From Desulfobulbus sp. Tol-SR (GTDB lineage Bacteria > Desulfobacterota > Desulfobulbia > Desulfobulbales > Desulfocapsaceae): a stretch of 34,766 bases of DNA. Within the stretch, counting starts at the first letter, position 1. Each line of letters begins with the position of its first letter. The stretch spans positions 1-34,766 of the forward strand of contig JROS01000104.1 in assembly GCA_000769715.1 (NCBI GenBank), given 5' to 3'. Position numbers and translations under genes: made by a program. Below the pieces are notes generated by a model. That model saw only the letters and a program-made list of their open reading frames with translations, searched no databases and had not been told where the DNA came from. Below, in pieces: positions 17,247 to 25,496 of this stretch.

Positions 17247-17747
17247 TCATTCTGTCTCGTAACAGCTGAGGATTTCGCCGAAGTACAGGGTATGGAAATC
17301 CTTCTGCGGGTAGAGCTTGTCGAGCGCCGGATCAAGGAAGGCGCTGTCCATCGCCGATTTGTAGACGATGCGGCACTCGTAGTGGACCCCCGGCACGTCG
17401 ATAACCGGCGATTCGGTGGTGCGGGCCGGCTTCGGCTGCAGGCCGGACTCGGCGAATTTGTCCATGTCTCGCCCCGATTTGGTCCCGCACAGCGTCAGGG
17501 CCTTGGCGGATCCGGATCCCATCGGCACCGTGATGGTGAAATTGTCGGTCTTTTCGAGCAGGGTGAAGGTGTGGCGGGAATCGCGGACTGCGACCATCAG
17601 GACCGGCCGCTGCCAGATCCAGCCGATGGTGGCCCAGCCGATGGTCATGGTGTTGATGGCGTCGCCGGCCTTGACGGTGAGAAAGGCCCCGCGTTTGATC
17701 TGCTCGAACAGCGCATTGGTCTGGTCGAGGTAGTTGCGTTCGTTCAT
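17247..17747 (-). CDS. Flavin reductase-like / flavoredoxin-like protein
   Basis: A 166-residue FMN-binding split-barrel protein. Motifs include GAFLTVKAGDAINTMTIGWA (FMN-binding strand and loop), RPVLMVAVRDSRHTFTLLEK, NFTITVPM and PVIDVPGVHYECRIVYK. The family either reduces flavin with NAD(P)H for a partner monooxygenase or, in sulfate reducers, works as flavoredoxin, an FMN electron carrier. The order on the minus strand is this gene, then the binding protein, ATPase and permease, so it may share their promoter. The start at 17747 has AAGG upstream. Reductase and carrier roles cannot be told apart here. Confidence 0.88.
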   Translation of the reverse strand: MNERNYLDQTNALFEQIKRGAFLTVKAGDAINTMTIGWATIGWIWQRPVLMVAVRDSRHTFTLLEKTDNFTITVPMGSGSAKALTLCGTKSGRDMDKFAESGLQPKPARTTESPVIDVPGVHYECRIVYKSAMDSAFLDPALDKLYPQKDFHTLYFGEILSCYETE

Positions 17748-17994
17748 GGTTCTCTGCCTTTGCTGGAAGTTTGAGATGGATGGTTGCCGCGGTATCGGTT
17801 TTTCCCCGAGAAACTACTATAATTCGGAGCATCAGCGCAAGGCTGGAATGATCGGGGTGCCGAACCGGGCGGCGGGGGAAAGTGGAAAAAGGGCGAGATT
17901 GTCGCGGGCGCCGGGTTGATTCGTGACTATATTGTCGGCGTGGCGCCGGGGGAGGCGATGTGGCCGGGATCAAAGTCAACCGTGGAGGAATGTC

Positions 17995-18972
17995 ATGGCA
18001 CATGCGATCAGGATGGAGACGACCGGGGGACCGGAGGTCCTCCGTTGGCAGGAGTACGATCCGGGCGACCCGGGACCGGGCGAGGTGCGGGTCGTCCACG
18101 AGGCGATCGGCCTCAATTTCATCGATGTCTACCACCGCACCGGCCTGTATCCGGTGCCGGCGCTGCCCGTGGTCCCCGGGCTCGAGGGGGCGGGGATCGT
18201 CGACATGGTCGGCGCCGGGGTGACGGAATTCGCCCGCGGCGACCGGGTGGCCTATGCCGGCGTTCCCCTCGGTGCCTATGCCGAGGTGCGGTGCATGCCG
18301 GCGCACCGGCTGGTGCGGCTGCCGGATGAGATCGCCTGCCGCCAGGCGGCGGCGATGATGCTGCGGGGGATGACCGCCCGCTATCTGCTCAAGGGCTGCT
18401 TCACCGTCAAGGCCGGCGATACCATCCTGATCCATGCCGCGGCCGGCGGGGTCGGATCGATCGTCTGCCAGTGGGCCAAGCATATCGGGGCGACGATCAT
18501 CGGCACGGTCGGCAGCCGGGAAAAGGCGGAAGAGGCCAGGAACTGCGGCTGCACCCATCCCATCCTCTACCGCGACACCGATTTCGTCGGGGCGGTACGG
18601 GAGATCACCGGCGGCCAGGGGGTGGACGTGGTCTACGACTCGGTCGGCCAGGCCACTTTCATGCAGTCGCTCGACTGCCTGCGGCCGCTGGGGACGATGG
18701 TCTCGTTCGGCCAGTCGTCGGGACCGGTGCCGCCGCTCGACCTCGGGGTGCTGGCGGCCCGTGGCTCGCTGTTTCTCACCCGGCCGAGCCTGATGCACTA
18801 CACCGCCCGGCGGGAGGACCTGCTGGCCCATGCCCGCGACCTGTTCGAGGTGGTCGTCGCCGGGGCGGTCAAAATCCGTATCGGCCAGGAATACCGGCTG
18901 CAGGATGCGGCCCGGGCCCATCGCGATCTCGAGGCGCGAAAGACCACCGGCAGCACGATCCTGTTGCCCTGA
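17995..18972 (+). CDS. qor: NADPH:quinone oxidoreductase (zeta-crystallin type)
   Basis: A 325-residue medium-chain dehydrogenase with a strong GGAGGAATGTC before ATG 17995; the usual family length is about 325. The N-terminal GroES-like domain has GEVRVVHEAIGLNFIDVYHR and the nucleotide-binding domain has HAAAGGVGSIVCQWAKHIGA, the AAxGGVG Rossmann loop of quinone reductases. The structural and catalytic zinc Cys clusters of alcohol dehydrogenases are absent, as expected for QOR. It reduces quinones or enones with NADPH in the cytoplasm. The beta-hydroxyacid dehydrogenase gene follows 114 bp downstream on the same strand. The specific substrate is not visible. Confidence 0.93.
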   Translation: MAHAIRMETTGGPEVLRWQEYDPGDPGPGEVRVVHEAIGLNFIDVYHRTGLYPVPALPVVPGLEGAGIVDMVGAGVTEFARGDRVAYAGVPLGAYAEVRCMPAHRLVRLPDEIACRQAAAMMLRGMTARYLLKGCFTVKAGDTILIHAAAGGVGSIVCQWAKHIGATIIGTVGSREKAEEARNCGCTHPILYRDTDFVGAVREITGGQGVDVVYDSVGQATFMQSLDCLRPLGTMVSFGQSSGPVPPLDLGVLAARGSLFLTRPSLMHYTARREDLLAHARDLFEVVVAGAVKIRIGQEYRLQDAARAHRDLEARKTTGSTILLP

Positions 18973-19086
18973 GCGGAGGGTTGCGGCGACAGACCCGGTG
19001 CGAAACCGTTCGCGGGGCATCTCCGGTTACCGGTGAAGCGGACGGGTTCATCAACCATTACTGCAATGACAGAGGAGGGTTTCACT

Positions 19087-19947
19087 ATGGCAAAATACGG
19101 TTTTCTCGGCCTCGGCATCATGGGCGGGGCCATGGCCGCCAATCTGGTACGGGCGGGGTTCGAGGTGACGGTCTGGAACCGCAACCCCGAGCGGTGCGCC
19201 CCCCTGGTGGCGCTGGGGGCCAGGCAGGGGAAGAGCCCGGCGGCGGTCGCCGCCGCCTGCGATATCACCTTCGCCATGCTCTCCGATCCGGCCGCCTCGA
19301 TCGAGGTCTGCTTCGGCTCGGGCGGGGTGGTGGAAGGGATCGGCGGCGGTCGCGGCTATGTAGATGTCTCGACCGTCGACGACCATACCGCCCGCCGGAT
19401 CGCCGCGGCGGTGGCCGAGCGTGGCGGCCGGTTTCTCGAGGCCCCGGTGTCGGGGACCAAAAAACCGGCCGAGGACGGGACCCTGATCTTCCTTGCCGGC
19501 GGCGATGAGGATCTGTTCGAGGAGGCCCTCCCGGCCCTCGAGGTCATGGGCAAGAAGAGCCACTATCTCGGGGCGGTCGGCCAGGGGGCGCGGATGAAGC
19601 TGGTCGTCAACATGATCATGGGCGGGATGATGACGGCCTTCTGTGAGGGGATGGCCCTGGGCCGCAAGGCCGGTCTCGACGGTCAGCAGATCCTCGAGGT
19701 CCTCGACGAGGGGGCGATGGCCAACCCGATGTTCCGGGGCAAGGGGCCGATGCTGCTGCAGGAGGGGTACCCGGTCAGTTTTCCGCTCAAATACATGCAG
19801 AAGGACCTGCGCCTGGCCCTGTTGCTCGGCGACGAGCTGAAGCAGCCGCTGCCCGGCGGCGCGATCGCCAACGAGACCTTCAAACGCGCCTGCGCGGCGG
19901 GGCTGGCGGATGACGATTTCGCCGCGGTGTTCGATGTCGTGAAATAG
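19087..19947 (+). CDS. NADPH-dependent glyoxylate/succinic semialdehyde reductase-like
   Basis: A 286-residue beta-hydroxyacid dehydrogenase behind GAGGAGGG. The Rossmann motif GLGIMGGAMAANL is at residues 8-20, followed by WNRNPERC at 30-37 with an Arg that favours NADPH. The substrate loop DVSTVDDHT is at 93-101, FLEAPVSGTKKPAEDG at 117-131, and the catalytic Lys171 lies in GQGARMKLVVNMIMGG. These features and the length match Geobacter and plant GLYR/SSAR enzymes that reduce glyoxylate and succinic semialdehyde. Related 3-hydroxyisobutyrate dehydrogenases are the alternative. It may be co-transcribed with qor and so help remove reactive aldehydes. Confidence 0.9.
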   Translation: MAKYGFLGLGIMGGAMAANLVRAGFEVTVWNRNPERCAPLVALGARQGKSPAAVAAACDITFAMLSDPAASIEVCFGSGGVVEGIGGGRGYVDVSTVDDHTARRIAAAVAERGGRFLEAPVSGTKKPAEDGTLIFLAGGDEDLFEEALPALEVMGKKSHYLGAVGQGARMKLVVNMIMGGMMTAFCEGMALGRKAGLDGQQILEVLDEGAMANPMFRGKGPMLLQEGYPVSFPLKYMQKDLRLALLLGDELKQPLPGGAIANETFKRACAAGLADDDFAAVFDVVK

Positions 19948-19974
19948 ACGGATCGCCCGCGGCAGCACCGTGAC

Positions 19975-20026
19975 ATCGGAAGCGGCAAGAGTCCCCGATC
20001 GTGCAGGGGGTCTCGCCACTTCCGAT
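19975..20026. terminator. Long hairpin between convergent genes
   Basis: ATCGGAAGCGGCAAGA on the left pairs with TCTCGCCACTTCCGAT on the right, with two mismatches and extended by CCCC/GGGG around the loop. It sits between the plus-strand dehydrogenase and the minus-strand flavodoxin-like gene. No T-run is seen on either side. Confidence 0.5.
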
Positions 20027-20063
20027 CGCCGGCCAGGATGTGGTGCCGGTGGCGCGGTGCGGT

Positions 20064-20696
20064 TCAGCGGATAAAGTTCATGTAGATCTTGTTCTCCATC
20101 TCCGGCTCCGGGATCGCATCGCGGCCATGCTCGACCAGCTTCAGCAGCCAGGCCATGTTGCGGCCGAGGACCTGCATGATCTGGCGCCCTTCCTCGTCCT
20201 TGGCCACCTCGCCGGGGCGGGCGCCGTGGATGACGTTCCAGTAATTGGAGGTCGGCAGCAGCATCTCGGTGTAGCAGAGGAAATTGTTCAGCTGGTTGAA
20301 GGCCGGCAGGCCGCCGGACCGTCGCACGGCCACCACCGCCGCCCCGACCTTGTGGCGCAGCATGCTGCCGTTGACCCCGGTGACGTAGAAGGCCCGGTCG
20401 AGAAACGATTTCATCGTTCCGCCGATGGCCGAGAAATGGACCGGGGAACCGAGGATGATGCCGTCGGCCCCCTTCATCTTCTGGATCCAGTCATTGACCT
20501 CGTCGTCCTGGATGCAGCGCTCGTTTTTGTTCTTGAAGCACTGGCCGCAGGCGAGGCAGCCTCTGATCGCCTTGTTGCCGACGTGAACGACCTCGGTCTC
20601 GATCCCGGCCTTCTCCAGTTCGTCGGCCACCATCCGGATGGCATGGAAGGTATTGCCGTTCTTGTTGGGACTGCCGTTGAATGCTACCGTCTTCAT
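20064..20696 (-). CDS. Flavodoxin-like NADPH-dependent FMN reductase
   Basis: From ATG 20696 behind AGGAGG, 210 residues. The first strand and phosphate loop read VAFNGSPNKNGNTFHAI at 4-20, the flavodoxin-fold FMN site of the NADPH-dependent FMN reductase family. A Cys cluster, CLACGQCFKNKNERC, at about residues 47-61 is typical of the iron-sulfur flavoprotein-like members, and GIILGSPVHFSAIGGTMKSF gives the second FMN loop. Such enzymes reduce quinones, azo compounds or metals. The gene is divergent from an HxlR regulator gene across a 161-bp gap with direct repeats, which suggests control by that regulator. Whether a metal cluster binds the Cys is not decided by sequence. Confidence 0.9.
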   Translation of the reverse strand: MKTVAFNGSPNKNGNTFHAIRMVADELEKAGIETEVVHVGNKAIRGCLACGQCFKNKNERCIQDDEVNDWIQKMKGADGIILGSPVHFSAIGGTMKSFLDRAFYVTGVNGSMLRHKVGAAVVAVRRSGGLPAFNQLNNFLCYTEMLLPTSNYWNVIHGARPGEVAKDEEGRQIMQVLGRNMAWLLKLVEHGRDAIPEPEMENKIYMNFIR

Positions 20697-20797
20697 ATTT
20701 CCTCCTGTTGATATCATGTGAACAGGCTGTACTTTTGCCTGCATTTGCACTATGATTGAACATATGTGCCGAAAGGTCAAGAACGAACTTAATTGTA

Positions 20798-20826
20798 ACG
20801 TAGTATCAAAATAAGCACGTAGTATC
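20798..20826 (+). promoter_or_regulatory. Tandem direct repeat, likely HxlR operator
   Basis: ACGTAGTATC occurs at 20798-20807 and again at 20817-20826, 19 bp apart start to start, about two helical turns. It lies in the divergent gap, 32 bp before the HxlR start. HxlR-family proteins are known to bind direct repeats or dyads near their targets, so a site for this regulator is plausible. Confidence 0.5.
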
Positions 20827-20857
20827 TTTTTTGGAACTAAGAAAGGCGGGATCGGTT

Positions 20858-21208
20858 ATGCAACCAGATCAGGGGATGGCCGAGCGCATGGTGTATCGGC
20901 AGAAGGAGTACCGGTGCGGGATCGATGTCACCCTGGCGGTGGTCGGCGGCAAATGGAAGGCCTCGATACTGTGGCATCTAGCCCAGCAGACGATGCGGTT
21001 CTCCGAGCTGCAGCGCCGGTTTCCCGACATCACCCGCAAGATGCTGACCCAGCAGCTGCGTGAGCTCGAGGCCGACGGCCTTGTCCATCGCGAGGTGTTC
21101 CGCCAGGTACCGCCGAAGGTCGAGTATTCTTTGACCGAAAAGGGCAGAAGCATTCACCCCATCCTGGAATTGATGTGCGACTGGGGTCAAGCCTATGCCC
21201 GGGATTGA
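20858..21208 (+). CDS. HxlR-family (DUF24) transcriptional regulator
   Basis: A 116-residue winged-helix protein, start ATG 20858 behind AAAGGCGGG. Cys20 ([20 protein letters not shown]) lies at the position of the redox-sensing N-terminal Cys of YodB/HypR/QorR-type proteins. The wing and recognition helix are seen in [20 protein letters not shown] and [20 protein letters not shown]. These regulators respond to quinones, aldehydes or disulfide stress and usually control a flanking reductase. Here the divergent flavodoxin-like reductase is the obvious target, and qor and the aldehyde reductase lie nearby. The regulator identity is firm; Cys sensing is inferred. Confidence 0.94.
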   Translation: MQPDQGMAERMVYRQKEYRCGIDVTLAVVGGKWKASILWHLAQQTMRFSELQRRFPDITRKMLTQQLRELEADGLVHREVFRQVPPKVEYSLTEKGRSIHPILELMCDWGQAYARD

Positions 21209-21262
21209 ACCGGCCGGTCCGCCGGGACGGGGAGGAGGGGAAGGATGGATCTCCAGCGCCGT

Positions 21263-21676
21263 TTACCGCTCGTTGCCGGTCGATTCCTTGTCCTGCGGCG
21301 TTTTGCTCTTGACCGTGATCCGCTCGACGATATTGCGATAATACTCATGCTGGCTGTTGATCGAGGTGGTAAAAGAGCGCTTCGCGTCGATCTTCATCAT
21401 CAGGACCTCGAGCTTTTTCATCTGACGCAGGCGTTCGTGCTCGTCCTCGGTGGAGGTGATCAGGTCCTCAAGGCGCTTGATCTCCTTGCGTTCCTCCACC
21501 TCCGGCGGCAGGAAGCCGCCGTTCTTGAGGATCTTGTAGGCGATTTTCAGCTCGGCCGGGACGAAGCTGTCGTCCTCCAGCGGCAGCGGCTTGTACTTGT
21601 ACTTCGAGTCGCTGAGATCGCGCTCCTCCATGGCCTGGAGGATCTTCTGTTCGGCGAGAAAGGCGAGGATGTTCAT
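21263..21676 (-). CDS. DnaJ homologue subfamily C member 28-like (DUF1992) protein
   Basis: A 137-residue protein, start ATG 21676 behind AAGGA. The first 70 residues carry the DUF1992 pattern: AEQKILQAMEERDLSDSKYKYKPLPLEDDSFVPAELKIAYKILKNGGFLPPEVEER, with the conserved PLPL and LKNGG-LPPE blocks. The second half is charged and helical. Members are called DnaJ homologue subfamily C member 28 although no J-domain is present here. Cytoplasmic, function unknown. It stands convergent with the HxlR gene and divergent from the EamA gene. Confidence 0.87.
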   Translation of the reverse strand: MNILAFLAEQKILQAMEERDLSDSKYKYKPLPLEDDSFVPAELKIAYKILKNGGFLPPEVEERKEIKRLEDLITSTEDEHERLRQMKKLEVLMMKIDAKRSFTTSINSQHEYYRNIVERITVKSKTPQDKESTGNER

Positions 21677-21843
21677 CGTAGGTCCTTGGCAAAGGAGTGG
21701 GGAACGGCATGCTGCTGCATTGTATCACAGGCGGGCCGGCCATGGTACCGGTATTGCACGACCGCCCCGTCGATTCGGTTTCCATGTCGCCGCTGCCGAC
21801 CAGGGCGGTGGCGTGTGCCTGTATGATCTCAAAGGAGTTGCGC

Positions 21844-22782
21844 ATGGTGGAGATGTCCGGCGGCCAGCAGGCCGCCGACCAGGAACTGCCGATTGTCCCG
21901 GCCGTATTTTCGGTATTCCTCAATATTCTCTTCGGCGGCAATGCCGTGGCGATCAAGTTCAGCCTCGAGGGGATGGGGGCCTTGACCACCGCCGGGCTGC
22001 GTTTTCTGATCGCCGCCATCGCCATCTCGCTGTGGGCCGTCGTCGCCGGCCAGCCCCTGGGGGTCGACCGAAGGCAGGCTGGACGGCTCGCCATCCTGGC
22101 GCTGCTCTTCATGTCCCAGATCGCCCTGTTTTACCTGGGATTGACGCAGACAACCGCCTCCCATTGCGTTTTGATCAGCAATCTCATGCCCTTTGTGGTC
22201 CTGCTGTTTGCCCACTGGTACATCCCCGGCGACCGGATCACCTGGCGCAAACTGGCCGGCATCGTCTGCGGCTTTATCGGCGTCCTGCTGGTGGTCCTCG
22301 ACCGCCAGGGCATGTCCGCCGACCTCCAGGCCGGCGACCTGTTCATCCTCGGCGCGGTGATTATCTGGGGGATGAGCGCGGTCTATGCCAAACGGCTCAG
22401 TTCGACGGTCAACCCGGTGATGATCTCGCTCTATCCGATGCTGCCGGCAGTGCCGATCTTCCTGCTCGCCGGGGCCTTGTGGGACGACGGTATGATCCGC
22501 CGGATCGATGCCGGGATCGTCCTGGCCCTGCTGTATCAGGCCCTGGTCACCGCCTCCTTCGGTTTCATCGCCTGGAACACGCTGGTTCGGCGATACGGCG
22601 CCACCGCCCTCAACTCCTTCGTTTTGGTGATGCCGATCTCCGGGGTGTTCTTCGGCGTTGTTCTCCTCGACGAACCGCTGACGCCGCACATCATCGCCGC
22701 CATCGCCCTGATCGCGGCCGGTATCGCCGTCATCAACAGCGGTCGGAGAACCCGCCCGACTATCACCCCTTGCCGCGATTGA
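21844..22782 (+). CDS. EamA/DMT-family transporter
   Basis: A 312-residue membrane protein, start ATG 21844 seven nt behind AAGGAG. Two EamA repeats of five helices each can be followed: FGGNAVAIKFSLEGMGALTTAGLRF to VLLVVLD (~30-150) and LQAGDLFILGAVIIWGMSAVY to IALIAAGIAVI (~165-300). The signature PISGVFFGVVLLDEPLT is present at about 260-276. The family exports amino acids, metabolites or drugs; the substrate cannot be told. Its 3' end overlaps the convergent sulfatase gene by 20 bp, so each transcript must run through the other's terminus. Confidence 0.9.
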   Translation: MVEMSGGQQAADQELPIVPAVFSVFLNILFGGNAVAIKFSLEGMGALTTAGLRFLIAAIAISLWAVVAGQPLGVDRRQAGRLAILALLFMSQIALFYLGLTQTTASHCVLISNLMPFVVLLFAHWYIPGDRITWRKLAGIVCGFIGVLLVVLDRQGMSADLQAGDLFILGAVIIWGMSAVYAKRLSSTVNPVMISLYPMLPAVPIFLLAGALWDDGMIRRIDAGIVLALLYQALVTASFGFIAWNTLVRRYGATALNSFVLVMPISGVFFGVVLLDEPLTPHIIAAIALIAAGIAVINSGRRTRPTITPCRD

Positions 22783-24886
22783 TCGTCACGTCGAATTCCT
22801 CGAGCCTGATCTCGGCGTCCTTGCCCTCGCCGACGAGATGGAAGGAGAATTTCTGTTTGGCAATGGGGTTGTCGAAGTCGAATTCGATCCTCCCCTCCTC
22901 GCCGGCATGGAGCACGGGAAAGGGGGGATGGTCGATGCCGCCGACCTCGTATTCATACTGACGCATCAACAGCTTGAGGCGGATCCCCTCGGCCGAGGCC
23001 TTGAGGGCCTTGATCCTGATCGACACATGGACCTTCGATCCCGCCGGGAAATCGAGATACTGGGCCCCGGCGAGATTGTCGGTCCAGTCATTGACGATTT
23101 TTTCCGGCAACCGGCGGATCTCGCCGTTGGCGAAGCGCAGAACCTGCGATTTCTCCCGGCTGGCGAGCTTGTGGTCGAGGACGGTGGCGAGGGCATACAG
23201 CCGCGGGGCGTTTTTGTGATCGTCGCGACTGAAATCCTGCGGCAGCGGGCCGATGAGGCTGGTGGCAGTGCCGACGCCGCAGCTGCCGTTCTGGTAGCAC
23301 TCGAACCGCCTCCCGTCGCTGGTCTGCCAGCGCAGCTTGTTGTTGGTGTAGGAGGCCATCTCCCGGGGCTGCCGATACTCGCGGAACATGCTGCGGCCGA
23401 TGATCGAGGCCGGAGCATGAAGGCCGAGGTAGTCGAGGACCGAGGCCTCGATGTCGACCAGACCGTAGCCGCCCCCCTTGATCCTGGGCAGATCCCGGCC
23501 TTCCGGGGCGAGGATCGCCATCAGCCCCCAGCTGCTCGCCCATTCGCCGATATCGTCGCCGTGTGACTCGTCGGAGGTGATGATCACCAGTGTGTCGTCG
23601 AGGACCCCGTCCGCCCGGATCCCCTTGAGAAAATCGGCCACCGCCTGGTCGAGGATGGCGACGGTGGCGATCATCCGATTGGGGTATTTGGCGGCGATGT
23701 CATCCGGCACCGCATAGGGCTGGTGGGTGCCGACCGTCAGCAGGGTGAGGAGCCAGGGCTTGTCCGTGGCCCGCAGGTCGGCGATATACTGCCTGGCGCC
23801 GCGGAAGAAGACCGGGTCGGTCTTGCCCCACATGAAGGGGTAGGGGTCCGGCTCGGTGAACCATTCGTTGCCGTGGACCTGCTGGAACCCGACATTCGGC
23901 ATGACCTGGTCCTTGCCCATGAACGCCAGCCCCGCCGCCTGGAGGTAGTGGGTATCCCAGCCGTTGGCGGCCATCTGGGCCGGTAGGCATTCCCGGGCCC
24001 GCTGGGGGTTGAACTGGAGCTCGAAGGCCTTCGACATGTCATAGGAAAATTTGCTGAAATCGCCGCAGAGCATCGAATAGAGGCCGCGGATGGTCTGGTG
24101 GCTGTGGGCGACGAAGTCCGGGACGAGGGTGGCGTCGGCGGTGGCGGCCGCCAGACCTTCCATCTGGTATGGTCCGGCCGGGACGTCGAAGGCCTCGCGG
24201 ATCGCCGGCAGGTACAGGCCGGGAATTCCCTCGAGGGCGATGATCAGGACGTTTCTGGCCTTGCCGCGGCCGGCCAGCAGCAAGGTGCCGGAGAGATCGA
24301 TCTGGCGGAGGGAAGGGGGCAGGTCGGCGACCGTCAGCTCCGCCTCCTTCGGGAGAAGAGAGGTCGCGGCGGTGTCGCTGATGAACCAGTGCAGGGGATT
24401 GAATCGGGCGGCGATGCTCCTGTCGTAGAGCTGCCGGCTGAGATAGCCCTGGGTGACCAGCAGCAGGGCGACGGTCACTGCCCCCAGCACCAGGGCGGCC
24501 CGGCGTGGTCGGCGGACCTTGATCAGGCCGGCGAGAATGGCGCCGCCGATCAGCATAGCGGTGAAAAACGGATAGGCCAGGTGCATGCCGGCGGCGCTGT
24601 TGCCGATGAAGTCCGGATCGGCGAGGTACTGCAGATCCTGCCACGAGGGAAGCCGCTGCATCGCCGCATACAGTTCCTGTGATCCGGCCTGGAAGAGGGC
24701 CCAGAGCAGGAGCAGGAAGAAGCGGGCCAGGCGGGGGCTGGCGATGGCGAGCAGGTAGACGGCGAGACCGATGGCGGCGTCGGACAGCAGTCCGGCCGGT
24801 TCGTTCAATCCATGCCGGAACAGGCGCCAGATACAGGGGAGAAAGCTCGGTAATGCCGGAATGATAAGGAAAATCTTGTTGTTCAA
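22763..24886 (-). CDS. Membrane-bound LtaS-like sulfatase/phosphoglycerol transferase
   Basis: A 707-residue protein with a TTG start at 24886 behind GAGGATCG. About five N-terminal helices (residues ~5-150) precede an extracytoplasmic alkaline-phosphatase-fold domain (~205-530). Metal and catalytic residues: Glu219 (IALEGIPG), nucleophile Thr265 (HSHQTIRGLYSMLCGD), GTHQP and the C-terminal metal pair in IITSDESHGDD. The last ~130 residues are a beta-rich extra domain. LtaS-type enzymes move phosphoglycerol or phosphoethanolamine onto surface polymers; in Gram-negative bacteria the target is often periplasmic glucan (OpgB/MdoB). Substrate unknown here. It overlaps the convergent EamA gene. 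Confidence 0.88.
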   Translation of the reverse strand: MNNKIFLIIPALPSFLPCIWRLFRHGLNEPAGLLSDAAIGLAVYLLAIASPRLARFFLLLLWALFQAGSQELYAAMQRLPSWQDLQYLADPDFIGNSAAGMHLAYPFFTAMLIGGAILAGLIKVRRPRRAALVLGAVTVALLLVTQGYLSRQLYDRSIAARFNPLHWFISDTAATSLLPKEAELTVADLPPSLRQIDLSGTLLLAGRGKARNVLIIALEGIPGLYLPAIREAFDVPAGPYQMEGLAAATADATLVPDFVAHSHQTIRGLYSMLCGDFSKFSYDMSKAFELQFNPQRARECLPAQMAANGWDTHYLQAAGLAFMGKDQVMPNVGFQQVHGNEWFTEPDPYPFMWGKTDPVFFRGARQYIADLRATDKPWLLTLLTVGTHQPYAVPDDIAAKYPNRMIATVAILDQAVADFLKGIRADGVLDDTLVIITSDESHGDDIGEWASSWGLMAILAPEGRDLPRIKGGGYGLVDIEASVLDYLGLHAPASIIGRSMFREYRQPREMASYTNNKLRWQTSDGRRFECYQNGSCGVGTATSLIGPLPQDFSRDDHKNAPRLYALATVLDHKLASREKSQVLRFANGEIRRLPEKIVNDWTDNLAGAQYLDFPAGSKVHVSIRIKALKASAEGIRLKLLMRQYEYEVGGIDHPPFPVLHAGEEGRIEFDFDNPIAKQKFSFHLVGEGKDAEIRLEEFDVTINRGKG

Positions 24887-25042
24887 CGTATCGATCCTCG
24901 TAATGAAGCCAATTGGTGGGTAAAAAACGACTAGAATAATCTCTCGACAGTCAAAAATTCTACGTAATACGTACTTAAAAATACGGAGCGATTTATAAGT
25001 TAACTATATGGTTTAAATTATAAATACACGATCCTGTCGTCA

Positions 25043-25083
25043 GGAATCCATTGATTCCAGTACGTCAATGCTGCTTGACGTAC
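25043..25083. repeat. Two adjacent small inverted repeats
   Basis: GGAATC/GATTCC (25043-25058, 4-nt loop) is followed by the perfect GTACGTCAA/TTGACGTAC stem (25060-25068 and 25075-25083, 6-nt loop). They lie upstream of the sulfatase gene and next to the MITE-like element. They could be an operator or remains of a mobile element. Confidence 0.45.
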
Positions 25084-25089
25084 AAGTAT

Positions 25090-25189
25090 GATGATCTCGT
25101 AAAAAGTCTCAAAATGGCCATTTTGATATCGCAACATATTGAATTTATTAGGTGCTGCTTTCTTAAAATGGGCTTTTTACGAAACCATC
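25090..25189. mobile_element. 100-bp MITE-like element
   Basis: Terminal inverted repeats of 17 bp match at 15 positions: GATGATCTCGTAAAAAG at 25090-25106 and, on the other strand, GATGGTTTCGTAAAAAG at 25189-25173. The 66-bp interior is AT-rich and has no open frame. The TCGTAAAAAG end motif is one I recall from dispersed short elements of delta-proteobacteria. The element abuts repeat copy A directly. Confidence 0.55.
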
Positions 25190-25345
25190 ACGTTTTTAAA
25201 CCCAGCAAAATCGAAACGCGGTAAAAACATATAAACGTACAAACATAAAAACGTATAAACACACAAATAAGCTATAGACATGACAACAGATCGGCGGCAG
25301 CCGCGCTTTCTCGGCAGAATTCTGCCGAGAAAGCGCGGCCTCTAG
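25190..25345. repeat. Long repeat copy A with perfect 40-bp palindrome
   Basis: This 156-bp block recurs at 33506-33636 in the same orientation. It starts with ACGTTTTTAAACCC, holds several ATAAAC/ACAAAC micro-repeats (one 24-bp unit more than copy B), and ends with a perfect 40-bp palindrome at 25300-25339 (left half GCCGCGCTTTCTCGGCAGAA) followed by CTCTAG. In copy B the same block lies 34 bp before a transposase start; here the transposase is missing and IS1182-type DNA follows instead. It is probably the leftover 5' end of that IS or a target of it. Confidence 0.8.
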
Positions 25346-25496
25346 GAGTCTGTCGGATTTGACTTATCGCTGCCAATTCCATCCTAACCGGATGGATTGA
25401 TAAATTCAGCTACTTGATAATATATGTCATTTATCTGGCCATACGTTACCAACCTGGCTTGAAATACTCTCAGGTCGCCCTGTTCTTTGACATATT

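Noticed and set aside
17332..19020. 562-codon minus-strand frame
   Set aside because: Antisense of qor and part of the flavin reductase gene; a by-product of high GC content with Arg/Pro/His-rich translation.
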